Positions 9,420 through 18,916 of a stretch of 24,078 nucleotides of DNA are shown piece after piece. The notes under the pieces were generated by a model, which saw nothing but the letters and a program-made list of their open reading frames with translations, did not search any database and was not told the DNA's origin. The position numbers and the translations under genes are program-made. Location: positions 152,852 to 176,929 of the forward strand of contig BFEA01000940.1 in NCBI GenBank assembly GCA_003427395.1, read 5' to 3'. This DNA is from Chara braunii. Its lineage: Eukaryota; Streptophyta; Charophyceae; Charales; Characeae. Each line of letters starts with the position of its first letter. Within the stretch, counting starts at the first letter, position 1.

Positions 9420-9960
9420 ATGGAGGCCTGATCCTACCATGAACATCTCCTTGAACTACAAAATATCTCTGGACATAATCGTAGGCCATCCGCCGTCGTT
9501 TCGACCGGACAGGCTGGGGAACTTCCGTGGGATCTCTATTTCAAGCCAAGTCTCGTCACCGTTCTTCGCACAGCTCCGAATCCGACGTGGAAGGCCGAAG
9601 AGTGCTGGCCTTCTCTCAAAACTCATGTTCTCCACGTATCCTCTAGTCGAACCTTCTTGCCCGAAATTGCTCAATTCGGCGACACTCGCTGCAGAGCATG
9701 CACGGCCAGTAAGGCGTAACTGTCATCCACAGGATAATATTCAACTCGTTAAAGGGGAGCAAAAGGCAATAAGTTGGGAAATCGGTGTCAACAATCACAA
9801 AACCAGCATTCACAAACCCCAAAAACCTAGTTTCCACGGGGAAATGATAGCTACATCCTATCTTAGCGACGACTTCTCATACATCCCATTTGCATACACT
9901 TGGCCTTCCTCGTTGTAAGTGAAGGGACGCGTCGATGGAGATACGGGGAGATAGTGCCCC
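9420..9960 (-). pseudogene. Uncharacterised small protein, copy C (heavily decayed)
   Basis: On the minus strand, similarity to copies A and B runs from a PVSP motif near 9945 to about 9430. It includes KWDV, GFVNAGFVI, TDFP, LLPFNEL, VTPYWP, LCSEC and RPSTSDSEL. The frame is broken by five in-frame stops (ending at 9877, 9643, 9616, 9556 and 9541) and a 1-nt deletion near 9905-9911. At 9877, 9556 and 9541 copies A and/or B have CGA where C has TGA, the change expected from deamination of methylated CpG. The CxEC pair is intact. Clearly a pseudogene, but it supports the family alignment, because conserved residues persist between the breaks. Confidence 0.65.
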
Positions 9961-10728
9961 AATGGATTAACATCATTAGTCCACATAGCATAGCCACTGC
10001 GCCAGTCTTCTAATCATGCATTAACCATGCTATCGAGCTAACTAGTCGTGCAAGCTTTCGTCACCATTCACTCAAAGTACAATAAAATATTCAATCGAAC
10101 AATCGCTAATCCTCTAGCATTCTATTTATCACATCCGATAAACGAGGACAAAATTCCCATACACAATCGCAATAAAATCCAAACGACGACAAAGAGATCT
10201 CATCTATAGCGTTTCCAATTTAAAACAAAACGTGCAAAGGCAAGCATGGAAAAACATTTCATCACAAACGAGCAAAATTTGGGTATACTCGCTGCTTATC
10301 ATCCACAAAGATAGAAAGGACAAGATAAAGACCGAATCCCGAGAGGAAGGTCGCGCCTCGTCGTGAACTTGACTTCCAAAATGATGGAGAAGAAGACGAA
10401 AAACAAGGCACGTACGCCCTCTGCTCTCACATTATGGTCGTTGGCCATCCAACCGATCGTGAGCATACGATCCAATCTTGACCAGGTACTGACAATCCCA
10501 ACCGCCACATACCGCACAACAACCAAGATGCGATCGTTACCCTGCTAACACGATCACTAGGCCGACTCATTGCCCCCCCGGTCCACCGTGGCTCTCTGAC
10601 GCACAACCTTGTGTGGTCCCAGTCGGCTCGTCTAGACTTTTCGATACGCCATCACCACTTCATATAGCCACTACTACTATACAGCTGGCTGATGGATTGC
10701 GAGAGAGATTAGGAAACGCGCTCACAAG
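9961..10728 (-). other. Module C leader
   Basis: The interval between TATA box and ORF on the minus strand. It matches module B through TTTTGGAAGTCA and GACGAGGCGCGACCTTCCT (about 10350-10390), and module A through AACGATCGCA (about 10525). It is shorter than in A or B (about 0.9 kb from TATA box to the GFVxAGF motif). The half near the ORF is AT-rich. No conserved coding frame. Confidence 0.45.
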
Positions 10729-10919
10729 ATTTATAGTTGTGGGAGAAGGGGTGAGAGATGTACAGAAGAAAGGTAGAAGGTAGAATGTAGTGGGGAAGGG
10801 CGAAGGAAGGGGAAAATGACCTCGGGGAGGCCATATCAATCCGCAGAACTACTTCGCAGTCAATCAGTTCGTAGCGCAAGTGAGGATCAGAGCCTTCGTA
10901 CAGGCTATCGTCTGATTGC
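10729..10919 (-). promoter_or_regulatory. Module C core promoter with inverted CAAT pair
   Basis: On the minus strand, GCAATCAG (10919-10912), then CTGATTG (10867-10861), then ACTATAAATC with TATAAAT at 10735-10729. Element order and spacing (about 45 bp between CAAT halves, about 132 bp to TATA) reproduce module A. The first CCAAT has lost a C and the TATA box carries a final T, so activity may be weaker. Confidence 0.55.
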
Positions 10920-10959
10920 TCGAACGTTCGAGGGGTCGATAGGGACTGCCTGTACGAAG
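10894..10959. repeat. Nested inverted repeat over the module C upstream promoter
   Basis: CTTCGTACAGGC (10894-10905) and its exact complement GCCTGTACGAAG (10948-10959) enclose TATCG/CGATA arms and a central 14-nt palindrome CTCGAACGTTCGAG (10919-10932). The whole 66 bp could form a cruciform or hairpin. It overlaps the distal CAAT element. Confidence 0.6.
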
Positions 10960-11340
10960 ATGAGGGCGGGGACGAGAAGGGACGAAAAGTAGTGCAGGGC
11001 GATACCACTTCAGGCGGATTAAAAAGGAGAAAGAAGCGCGAAAAAGAAGGGCAAGAAACCAGTTATAAAGAAGAACAGATTCAAAATTGAAAAATTCCAA
11101 AACAAATTCCACATGCGAATTCCTATGTTCGATCTAGAAAATTCACGGTGCCTTGCTGGGTTTGCCGCCAAGAAAAAGACACGTCACCAAAGTGTACCTG
11201 TGAAATTCGAAAATCCTAACTGACGAACAAAATCCCTAGCGCGCTCGCTCGGGCGCGTGCAATTCCTACGAAAAACAAAAGAATTCTGAAAGTCTGAAGA
11301 AGCACAAACAACGCGAAAAACATTTGTGACCGTTGGAGGC
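10960..11340 (-). repeat. Module C upstream leader
   Basis: Read on the minus strand it shares the CGAGCGAGCGCG stretch and TTTCAATTTTGAAT...TAACTG with 3950-4240, upstream of module A. Homology seems to end near 11340, the probable outer limit of the inverted copy. No gene. Confidence 0.4.
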
Positions 11341-12522
11341 CTGGTTGCCCATCGTATCCATGCATTGTCCCCTAGCATTTCAAGAAAGCACCTTAGTCTC
11401 CTTAGACACTTTTATTTACAAAAGGAAGGTAACAAAAAATTAGGGGTTCAGACGTTCGCCCGTAGCTGTAAGCCGCTACACCACACATCCCACCCAACCC
11501 TAAAGCTGGGGTGGATACATTAACGATTTTCCTCGCTTTCGAGTAAAATTCATGAAACTGTGACTGGAACGCACTTAAAATTGTAATCTTGACTGCGTCC
11601 TAGTTTTCGCAAAACAAAAGAATGAGGATCGGCACTCTCTGCTTTACTGTAGGGGAGATTTGCAAAATGCCCTGAAAGTTCACATATATACCAAACTATC
11701 ACTATAAGATGTGGGTAGAGCCGGTATACCCTGCTGAAATTTCAGAAGTCCGTTAAATGTTAAATGTTATTGTTTATTCCTGTCAGGGAATTGCTCAACT
11801 TTGTGTTCTGTCAAAAAGATTTAAATCCAAATGCTAAGCTGTTTGTCTGGGCGCCCGGGCAAGCCACTTGTGCTCGGATACGCCCGGGTGGCTGGCCTGG
11901 CATGAACCCGGGACATGGTTCCTGGCAGCACCAGTGCCAAAACAAAAAAATAACAAAAAAAAAATGTTGTGTAGAATTGCAATACAAACGACTTTTGGTT
12001 GAGGGTAACCTCAGAATTCATCACGGAATCCAAGACAAAAAAATGAAAACAACAGAATCAGAACACACTCACACTGGGACTCTTTTACTTATTTGAGGAC
12101 GTGATTGCAGTTAGATGCATGCAAGTGCGGCTGTAAATACGGTCACATACATTAAGGATAGACTCAGTGTGAGTACGCCCTCAGACTAAGGCTCCCTCAG
12201 AAACCAATTTATACCCCCCTTCCACCCCCTTGACTGCAAACACTCGAAACAAGAAACAATCAAGTGCAATTAGTCTCCTCTGCCCATGCTCAGAAAAACT
12301 CTCCCTGCAGGCCACTAACCACCGGGCCTACTTGCACAACTGTGTCCTGTGCAGGTAACCCCCGGGCGACTTGCACAGCGTTGCTGCACATCCCGGGGAA
12401 TCAAGTGGCCCCGTCCTCAAACCACCAGTACCTTAGGCCACTCGTTGCCCGGGGCTCGTAAGCCCCTGCGCGCCGAGCGCTGCCGAACCGTTGAGGTTTG
12501 AGGCTTGGAGGATTTCGGTAGG
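11341..12522. other. Unassigned non-coding interval with dispersed repeat fragments
   Basis: No supportable gene. Visible items are A-rich tracts (11941-11964), CCCGGG-containing GC-rich blocks (11850-11935 and 12320-12410), and ACCACCAGTACC (12421-12432), which resembles the end of the TTAA-flanked element at 2221. A 15-nt string, GGAGGATTTCGGTAG, at 12507-12521 recurs at 15400-15414. Confidence 0.45.
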
Positions 12523-12563
12523 GTGCCTGTATCTGGCGCTCATAACGCGCCAGATACGGGCGC
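12523..12563. repeat. 17-bp stem hairpin
   Basis: Positions 12523-12539 pair with 12547-12563 around the 7-nt loop TCATAAC. The core GTATCTGGCGC/GCGCCAGATAC is perfect and two G-T pairs extend the outer stem. This is one of the strongest simple hairpins in the window. No T-run or ORF end is adjacent, so a terminator is not supported. A tiny foldback element is possible. Confidence 0.65.
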
Positions 12564-12689
12564 AGGAAACCCAAGTTCGTAGACCTTTACGATGCAACCT
12601 CGTACCTCTCTGCCACCCGAAAGTCGTGGTGCGTTAACGGTCGCAACAAAAAAAAAAAAAAAACGGGCCGAGGTACTGGCAGTGTGTAC

Positions 12690-12766
12690 ACCCGTACGGA
12701 TACGGTCCGTACGTACGGGGCCCAGGGCGTTCGTACGGCCCGTACGAACGGCCGTACGAAGGCTTT
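12690..12766. repeat. CGTACG palindrome cluster
   Basis: GTACG occurs repeatedly in about 75 bp. CCCGTACG (12691-12698) pairs with CGTACGGG (12712-12719). A 23-nt perfect palindrome, CGTTCGTACGG-C-CCGTACGAACG, spans 12728-12750, followed by a further GCCGTACGAAGG. It ends just before a poly-G run and the assembly gap. It could be the edge of a satellite or foldback element lost in the gap. Confidence 0.6.
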
Positions 12767-12793
12767 TTGCGGCCTTCTGGGGGGGGGGGTTGG

Positions 12794-13578
12794 NNNNNNN
12801 NNNNNNNNNNNNNNNNNNNNNNNNNNNNNNNNNNNNNNNNNNNNNNNNNNNNNNNNNNNNNNNNNNNNNNNNNNNNNNNNNNNNNNNNNNNNNNNNNNNN
12901 NNNNNNNNNNNNNNNNNNNNNNNNNNNNNNNNNNNNNNNNNNNNNNNNNNNNNNNNNNNNNNNNNNNNNNNNNNNNNNNNNNNNNNNNNNNNNNNNNNNN
13001 NNNNNNNNNNNNNNNNNNNNNNNNNNNNNNNNNNNNNNNNNNNNNNNNNNNNNNNNNNNNNNNNNNNNNNNNNNNNNNNNNNNNNNNNNNNNNNNNNNNN
13101 NNNNNNNNNNNNNNNNNNNNNNNNNNNNNNNNNNNNNNNNNNNNNNNNNNNNNNNNNNNNNNNNNNNNNNNNNNNNNNNNNNNNNNNNNNNNNNNNNNNN
13201 NNNNNNNNNNNNNNNNNNNNNNNNNNNNNNNNNNNNNNNNNNNNNNNNNNNNNNNNNNNNNNNNNNNNNNNNNNNNNNNNNNNNNNNNNNNNNNNNNNNN
13301 NNNNNNNNNNNNNNNNNNNNNNNNNNNNNNNNNNNNNNNNNNNNNNNNNNNNNNNNNNNNNNNNNNNNNNNNNNNNNNNNNNNNNNNNNNNNNNNNNNNN
13401 NNNNNNNNNNNNNNNNNNNNNNNNNNNNNNNNNNNNNNNNNNNNNNNNNNNNNNNNNNNNNNNNNNNNNNNNNNNNNNNNNNNNNNNNNNNNNNNNNNNN
13501 NNNNNNNNNNNNNNNNNNNNNNNNNNNNNNNNNNNNNNNNNNNNNNNNNNNNNNNNNNNNNNNNNNNNNNNNNNNNNN
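12794..13578. other. Assembly gap (785 N)
   Basis: Unknown sequence. The left edge is a poly-G run (12780-12789) and the right edge a (GT)n tract, so unsequenceable low-complexity DNA is the likely cause. Any open frame crossing it is an artefact. Confidence 0.98.
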
Positions 13579-13618
<40 letters not shown>

Positions 13619-13715
13619 TAGGGTGCAGCTGGGGGGGGGGACCCCTCCCCCACCAATCAATCAATCAAGCAAGCAAGCAAGCAAGCAAGCAAAAAAAGAA
13701 AAAAAAAAAGAAAAC
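13579..13715. repeat. (GT)n, G-rich spacer and (CAAT/CAAG)n
   Basis: (GT)n and GAGAGA are followed by a GGGGGGGGACCCCTCCCCC block, then CAATCAAT and (CAAG)n units and an A-rich tract. The G-rich block next to CAAT units is the reverse complement of the arrangement at 23990-24020, so both ends carry the same composite repeat in opposite orientation. Confidence 0.7.
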
Positions 13716-13729
13716 AACGGAAAAAGCTA

Positions 13730-13857
13730 TTTCCATAAAGGAAAGAGCTCTTTCCATAAAAACTCTTTCCTTTATGGAAAGAGCTCTCGCCAGGCCAGCC
13801 CAGCCAGGCTGCTCGAGCAGGCCAGCTCTTCCATAAAGGAAAGAGCTCTCGCCAGGC
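13730..13857. repeat. 18-bp hairpin plus repeated arm
   Basis: TTTCCATAAAGGAAAGAG (13730-13747) is perfectly complementary to 13763-13780. A third copy of the arm starts at 13829. The 20-nt string GGAAAGAGCTCTCGCCAGGC occurs at 13776-13795 and 13838-13857, and CTGCTCGAGCAG (13809-13820) is a palindrome between them. Looks like a small foldback element or local inverted duplication. Confidence 0.65.
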
Positions 13858-14465
13858 AGCCTCATTCAGGCACTCGCGTGCTAGCGGCAGCGCTGCTGGA
13901 GCAAAGGCTCGCAGTCGCTGGCTGGCGCTGAGGGGCGAGGTGCAGCACGTGCGATCGTGCAGAGAAGAAGGGCGCTGCTGAGGGCAGCACCATAGCCCAT
14001 CCACCATAGCTGGTGGGTTTGGTCTACAGTGAGGCGCAAGGGTGGTCTTCAGGCGTATAGGGGACAAATGTGGGTGTAGTCAGGGGATAGGTGAAGGATG
14101 ATGATGATAATGATGATGATGATGATGTGAGGGCACTTACCTTGTATTAGCGATGGTCTGCATGGGCGACATCTTCAAGTACTTCGGGCTGCCGCTGATG
14201 TCAACAGTTGCATTGTCTTTTTGTAGTCTGTAGTAGCTGTGTAGGAGTAGGCTGGGCGCTGAGCGCCAAGTGTGAGTGTGAATGAACTGGACTTTTGTGT
14301 TGAGAGGAGAGATTATGCTCTCCAGGACATTGGTTTTCAGTGCTACGAACCTCCATTGGTGTGTTATTGGTGCAATGCTGCTCTCTGGACATGGTGTGAC
14401 TATCTGACTCTCAATGTGATGGTGTGATATGAAATTGTCATCTCGCTGTTGCTTATTTTCCTTGC
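13858..14465. other. Non-coding interval with a (GAT)n tract
   Basis: A (GAT)n microsatellite lies at about 14097-14127. No gene is supported. If the element at 14470 is a true primer-binding site, part of this stretch would be the 5' LTR, but I could not define its left end. Confidence 0.4.
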
Positions 14466-14469
14466 AATT

Positions 14470-14487
14470 TGGTATCGGAGCTGGTTC
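14470..14487 (+). other. tRNA-iMet-like primer-binding site
   Basis: TGGTATCGGAGCTGG differs at two positions from the plant-type primer-binding site complementary to the 3' end of initiator tRNA-Met (TGGTATCAGAGC...). It is preceded by TTGCAATT, so an LTR ending in CA could finish at 14466, three bases before it. This is the usual geometry of an LTR retrotransposon. No gag follows on the plus strand, so at most a truncated element remains. Confidence 0.4.
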
Positions 14488-14489
14488 AT

Positions 14490-15499
14490 ATTGCGCTTCA
14501 TTGGTTCTTCGCAATAGCAATTGGTGCTTCGCATGAGGTGTGGGGCAGTAAAACGGCATTGGCATTGAACATTAGGCGGCCGAGGGTAGAGTGGGCATGC
14601 CAGGGAGCTATGTGGTGACATACGGGGTGTATGCTGGATGATGAGAACTCGCTGATGTGACATATTAAGCTGAGGTGGAACCGCATTCTGTTGTTGGTTG
14701 TGGCGAGGCAAAGACCAGTCATCAAAATTGCACATCAGGTTACCGGTGAGAAACCTATGGTTGGGGGCAGCATTGATGAGTTACGTTGCTCCTTTCCTTA
14801 TCTACCCTCTTCATCTCTTCTTACCGTGAGGAAGTGAGTTCTGTCTTGAGAGTCCTCTCGATGTGAGGTGTCGCCAGCGCTCAACCTTGAGAGTCGACAT
14901 TCTTCCTGGGTAGCAAGATGGTGGGAGACGGGCGAAGCCTCTGAAGGGCCCTGGACGAAGCACTTGGGTCACGGTTACCATGCCAACCCGCTGGGACTAG
15001 TACACGCATGCTTGGGCAGCAAGTCCTTGGTTCCGCTGCTTGCGCAATAGAGGTTATGACGGGCATGCCATCCCTCTTACATACGCTTTCCAAACCGTCT
15101 ATAAATATTTATGGCTGCGGACTCGGTGTTGATTCTGGCTGTGAACGTCGTCCTGTCTGCGACGTTAAATAATTCCTTAGGAAATGGGGGCTCTTCTTAA
15201 ATCCCTCCTGATTAGCCAGATCAAACCGGGTGGTAAGGCTCGTTCCGTACGAGGATAAATAAGAGTGGATTGGGCTGGCATGTTTATCGTTAACTTGGGG
15301 CACAGGGGTGGGCCGGATTGCACACCTTCAGACACGCTGCTCAACCAGATGCTCAGGACGTCGACTTAAAGTGACCAATCAAGAAGGACATAGGGGGAGG
15401 GAGGATTTCGGTAGCTGTTCACAGTGGCAATCAACAATCAATCTGCCATCTAGTATACATCTCCAGCAGGAGATGTTATTTTTATTTTGATTAATTAGT
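14490..15499. other. Non-coding interval
   Basis: No gene supported on either strand. It contains a good TATA-like CTATAAATA (15099-15107), a 7-bp hairpin AACGTCG/CGACGTT (15144-15166), and the repeated 15-mer at 15400-15414. The TATA-like box could belong to a retroelement LTR but its target is unclear. Confidence 0.4.
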
Positions 15500-15840
15500 T
15501 GTTACGGACTTGTTTGACAACTAACAGACAGCTACATACAGACTAGTTTTTTGCTGTATTGCAATCTGTTTTAGATTAATCTAAAAATAGAATTGACATA
15601 TCTTGTAGGACCTGACATTAGTTGCAACTATATCACCTAGGTGTTTTGTTCCAGACCGGCCGTTAGATATTGTATATCATATCCGGTTGTGTATCATACT
15701 AAGGTAGGATTCAGTGTGGATTCTAGTCTAGTGCACACACACCATAGCTCGTGAGTGAAGACATCGATGAGGAGGAATAAAGGCTAGTGTTGCCCATTAG
15801 GATCACACAGAGAACCGCTCTTAGTCAAACTTGAACTTTC
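15500..15840 (+). other. Possible LTR/leader of the gag element
   Basis: The AT-rich leader before gag begins near TGTTACGG (15500), a typical plant Ty3-type LTR start (TGTWACGG-like), and includes a GAATAAAGG stretch near 15775. I find no clear primer-binding site and no second LTR in the window, so the boundaries are guesses. Confidence 0.25.
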
Positions 15841-17531
15841 TTGGAGTTAGGTCCAGGGGAGGAGAGGAGACTACGAAGGGAAGCTAGGGAAAGGGCAGCG
15901 GCAAGGAGGAATAGGGACGCAACAGCCAGCTTAGCGGCTGCGATGGCTACCGTTTCTTCGACATCGCACTCCACATCCCAGTCTTCTTCGTCAGGAGATG
16001 AGCCGGGTGTAACGGGTACAGTTAGTCAGTCTGTTGGCTTGCAAGTTAGCCAACAGCTTCCACTCACACCTGAGGATTTAGAGATCCAAAGGGTAGAAGA
16101 ACTTCAGGGTGAGTTACGACGGCAGATGGACGAAGCATCAGAGAGGAGAAGAAGAGCAATCATCAGGAAGGCCAGAATAGAGAGTAGGATAGAGGCACTA
16201 GGTAGACTAGAGGACCTAGACGAAGAGGCATTAGAACCTGCTGGACGCGTGCTGTGTAATGTTGTCCTATGCATAGTAGAGGCGCAGACCATTTAACAGG
16301 ATCCGCTGTCTGATCTAGTGGCAGGCCAAAAACAAATTTTGGATGCACTTCAGGCTCCTCGTCCAGTGATGAGGCAGCCACAGTCTATTGTAGTTCCCCC
16401 TGCAGGTGCGGGTCCTTCAACGATGCCGCGACCCACGGGGCAATTTTTCTCTCCTATGTTTGGCATGCCCCCTCTAGGTGGTGTAGGAGTTACTAGTGGT
16501 CCGGTTCTTAAAGTCTCGTACGTACCATCTACAATAGAGGTTACTACAGTCCCACTGTCAAGCCAAGCCTAGGTCAGTGCGCAGCAGCCTGTCTCAATGG
16601 CTATGCAGCCCTTGCAGCAAGCACCTGGGCCCATGCAGCCTATGCAGTGGATGCCCAAGATACCTCTTATGAGTCCCAAGCCTTTCTCTGGAGACAGAAA
16701 GAAGGAGGAAGACTTGGACACTTGGGTGAGAACTGTGCCTACTTATGTGAGGCATAAGCTCGCGAGACCAGAGCAGGAAGTGGTAGTGGCTGCCTCCTTT
16801 CTAGAGGGTCAGCAGCCCGTTGGTTGAATGGCTTGGTGCAGGAGCAGGGCTACGGTCAAAACTTCGATGCCTGGGCACAATCCCAGACATTGGAAGAGTT
16901 CGTACAAAGTGTCTACAATAGGTGGCAGGACCCACAAGGGGCTCAGAAGGCCACTGATGCAATCAACAACCTTTGTTCACATAGGTTCAAGGATGTTAGA
17001 GAGCTGACAGACACCATAGAACGTTTAATCGTGGTACCCGGTGTGCGCTTTGACGAGCAGGTTCTTCTAACGGATTACCTACGGTGCCTACCTACAGAGG
17101 TAAGGATCGAGCTGGTTGACGAGGCCTATGTTGACCAGCACACTTTCGCTACGTTCAGTAGAAAAGCTTTGGACGTAGAGGCTAAGATGGGATCCGCTCT
17201 TAAGGTATCCCATGATGGTAGGAAGAGGCTACCCCAGGATTGGAAGAAGAAGGGTCAGTTAATGTTCGTTGACCACGATGGTCAAACGGCGGAGATTGAC
17301 AATTTCCCAGACCTTTGGGAGGGGACAGAGCAGGATGGGGCAAGCGAGACTTCGGATGCGGGAGTCGTGGCACCCATCAAGGAAAAGGCCAGGGGGACCG
17401 GGAAAAAGAAGGTAGTACGGTCCACGGGTCAGGGCGACCAAGGGACACCCGCATGGGTGAAGATTGGTTTAGACTACGAGGTGTGGCGTGACCGTGTTGC
17501 CAGGGAAGACCCTAGAAGAGTTAGAGACTGA
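15841..17531 (+). pseudogene. Ty3-like retrotransposon gag, decayed
   Basis: One gag reading can be followed through three segments in frame 1 and one in frame 3. Frame 1 has no ATG at its head (TTG at 15841, first ATG at 15943) and is broken by TAA 16294-16296 and TAG 16570-16572. A 1-nt loss near 16808-16815 then moves the reading to frame 3, which is open to 17531. Order of parts: an Arg/Glu-rich N-terminus with a coiled-coil-like stretch (16069-16230), a Pro/Met-rich linker, KPFSGDRKKEEDLDTW, then the retrotransposon gag core with LEEFVQSVYNRWQDP, DVRELTDTIERL and DYLRCLP. The end (YEVWRDRVARED) stops where a CCHC knuckle would be expected; none is seen. No protease, reverse transcriptase or integrase follows. 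It resembles Chara-type gag proteins from memory. Not functional as written. Confidence 0.75.
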
Positions 17532-18916
17532 GTGGTCAGGGAAGGACCCCAAGGACTTTTGGGCGATGATTAGTAGCCTGTCATTTAGTTTGTCTTTTAG
17601 CCCATTAAACAGTTCTTCTGTTGGGGGCAGAGGCGGGGGTAAGGGAAAATTCCCTATCGAGCCCCCTCCTGGATGTACGTGTTGCAAATCTGCAGACTTA
17701 AATGGATCGTCGGCTTTGGGCTGATCCTCTGTTTCCATCTCTGTTCCCGTAGGCGAGGCCTTCGTCTTTTTTAATCCCTCCTTCCCCTTCTGTCCCTTTC
17801 CTTTCGTAATCCCTCCCTCTTTCCGATGAAGCTTTTCTTTCTGTGGTTTCTTCCTCCAAACTTCCCTCTCGCCACCTTTCTTGGGCTCCTTGCCCTTTCG
17901 TCTTTGACTGGTTCCATCTTCTTTTCCTCCTTCCTTCCTTCCCTGCGTCCGTCCCCAGTCATCAACCCCCTGGTCATTCGGGTCTTTTTCCCTAAGTAGG
18001 GTTTTTTTATACCCGGACTTCCTCCGCACATTTTCCACTTGTCTCAGATTGATAGGGCAGATGGGGCCTTCTTCAGAATGAAAGTATTGGCGGCATTTCC
18101 TACACCAGGAAGAGTCGGCGCAAGCAGCTTCTAGTTCTACCCAATCATCCTCCTCCATATCTACGATCAGGTGCTTCTTGTACCAGACTCTCGCTGAGGG
18201 AACCAGATCGAAGCGAATACTCCAAAGATCAGGAGCGACAGGGTCTGAGGAGGCTTCATGTGCCTTCAAGATATTGCCAAGAACCTTCTTGATTGCCCCA
18301 TGTGTGGCAAGACCGACACAGGTACTTGCAAAATTTTAACCCAGAAATATTGAAATTTCAGGGCTTCACGCCATTCATACAACTCATGTTCCGTCATCCA
18401 TGGTCGGAAATACAAAACATATTTTTTTTCATCTAACACAATTTCATCCGAACCTTTCCTTCTCATCCAAACAACAACTTCTTTAGCGCTAGCCACATCC
18501 GTCACTAGGTTATGGCCTTCGCATCGGAAGATCCCCCGTTTGGGGGGAACATTCACCGATCTGGATTGTGCCCAACCATCTTCATAAACTCTAATCAATC
18601 GATTTTTGACTGACGGAGGGAGTCATGTTGAATCATTGTCAAATTGGACCGAAACAACATGCATTGAAAGATGGACTCTGTAGACGTCCTTATTTACTAC
18701 AACTCTTACAAAATCTTGACCGGATTCGGCAATCCTAGGAGCAAACTCCTCCGGTAGGATCCCATTCGAGTAGTAGTCCTTTAGGATGTCTTCTACCCTT
18801 TGTTTCTCCTCTCTTGAGACATGCCTGATGGCTTTGGAGAACCAGGGGCCAGGTTGTCCATTTTCGCGGAAGAAAAAACTTAGTCCTTCATAAATTAAAA
18901 ACTCCACATGAAACAA
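17469..18916 (-). pseudogene. LINE-type ORF1-like (DUF4283/CCHC), decayed
   Basis: On the minus strand one reading runs from 18916 (no ATG; an ATG at 18861 is in another frame), is interrupted by TGA 18625-18623, continues in the same frame to about 18300, shifts by one base at a C4 run (18296-18299), and stays open to 17469. The middle part (FRPWMTEHELYEWREALKF, then VWVKI-type residues and DLWSIRFDLVPSARVWY) is reminiscent of the DUF4283-type RNA-binding domain of plant L1-like ORF1 proteins. It is followed by Cys-X2-Cys-X4-His-X6-Cys at about 18104-18057, a spaced zinc-knuckle variant, then a Lys/Glu/Gly-rich tail and a Pro-rich end. The last 60 bases are antisense to gag, so the true 3' end is lost at the junction. 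No reverse-transcriptase ORF is present. Family assignment is moderate. Confidence 0.5.

Noticed and set aside
11430-11510. tRNA-like or SINE head on the minus strand
   Set aside because: Weak A-box and B-box resemblance only; no cloverleaf can be drawn and the B box has two mismatches.
12540-13931. Long open frames on both strands across the gap
   Set aside because: They are mostly N (unknown) residues plus (GT)n or poly-A translation, so they carry no coding evidence.
14137-14735. Overlapping minus-strand frames
   Set aside because: Two frames are open over the same DNA, no conserved motif, and the putative primer-binding site lies within them.
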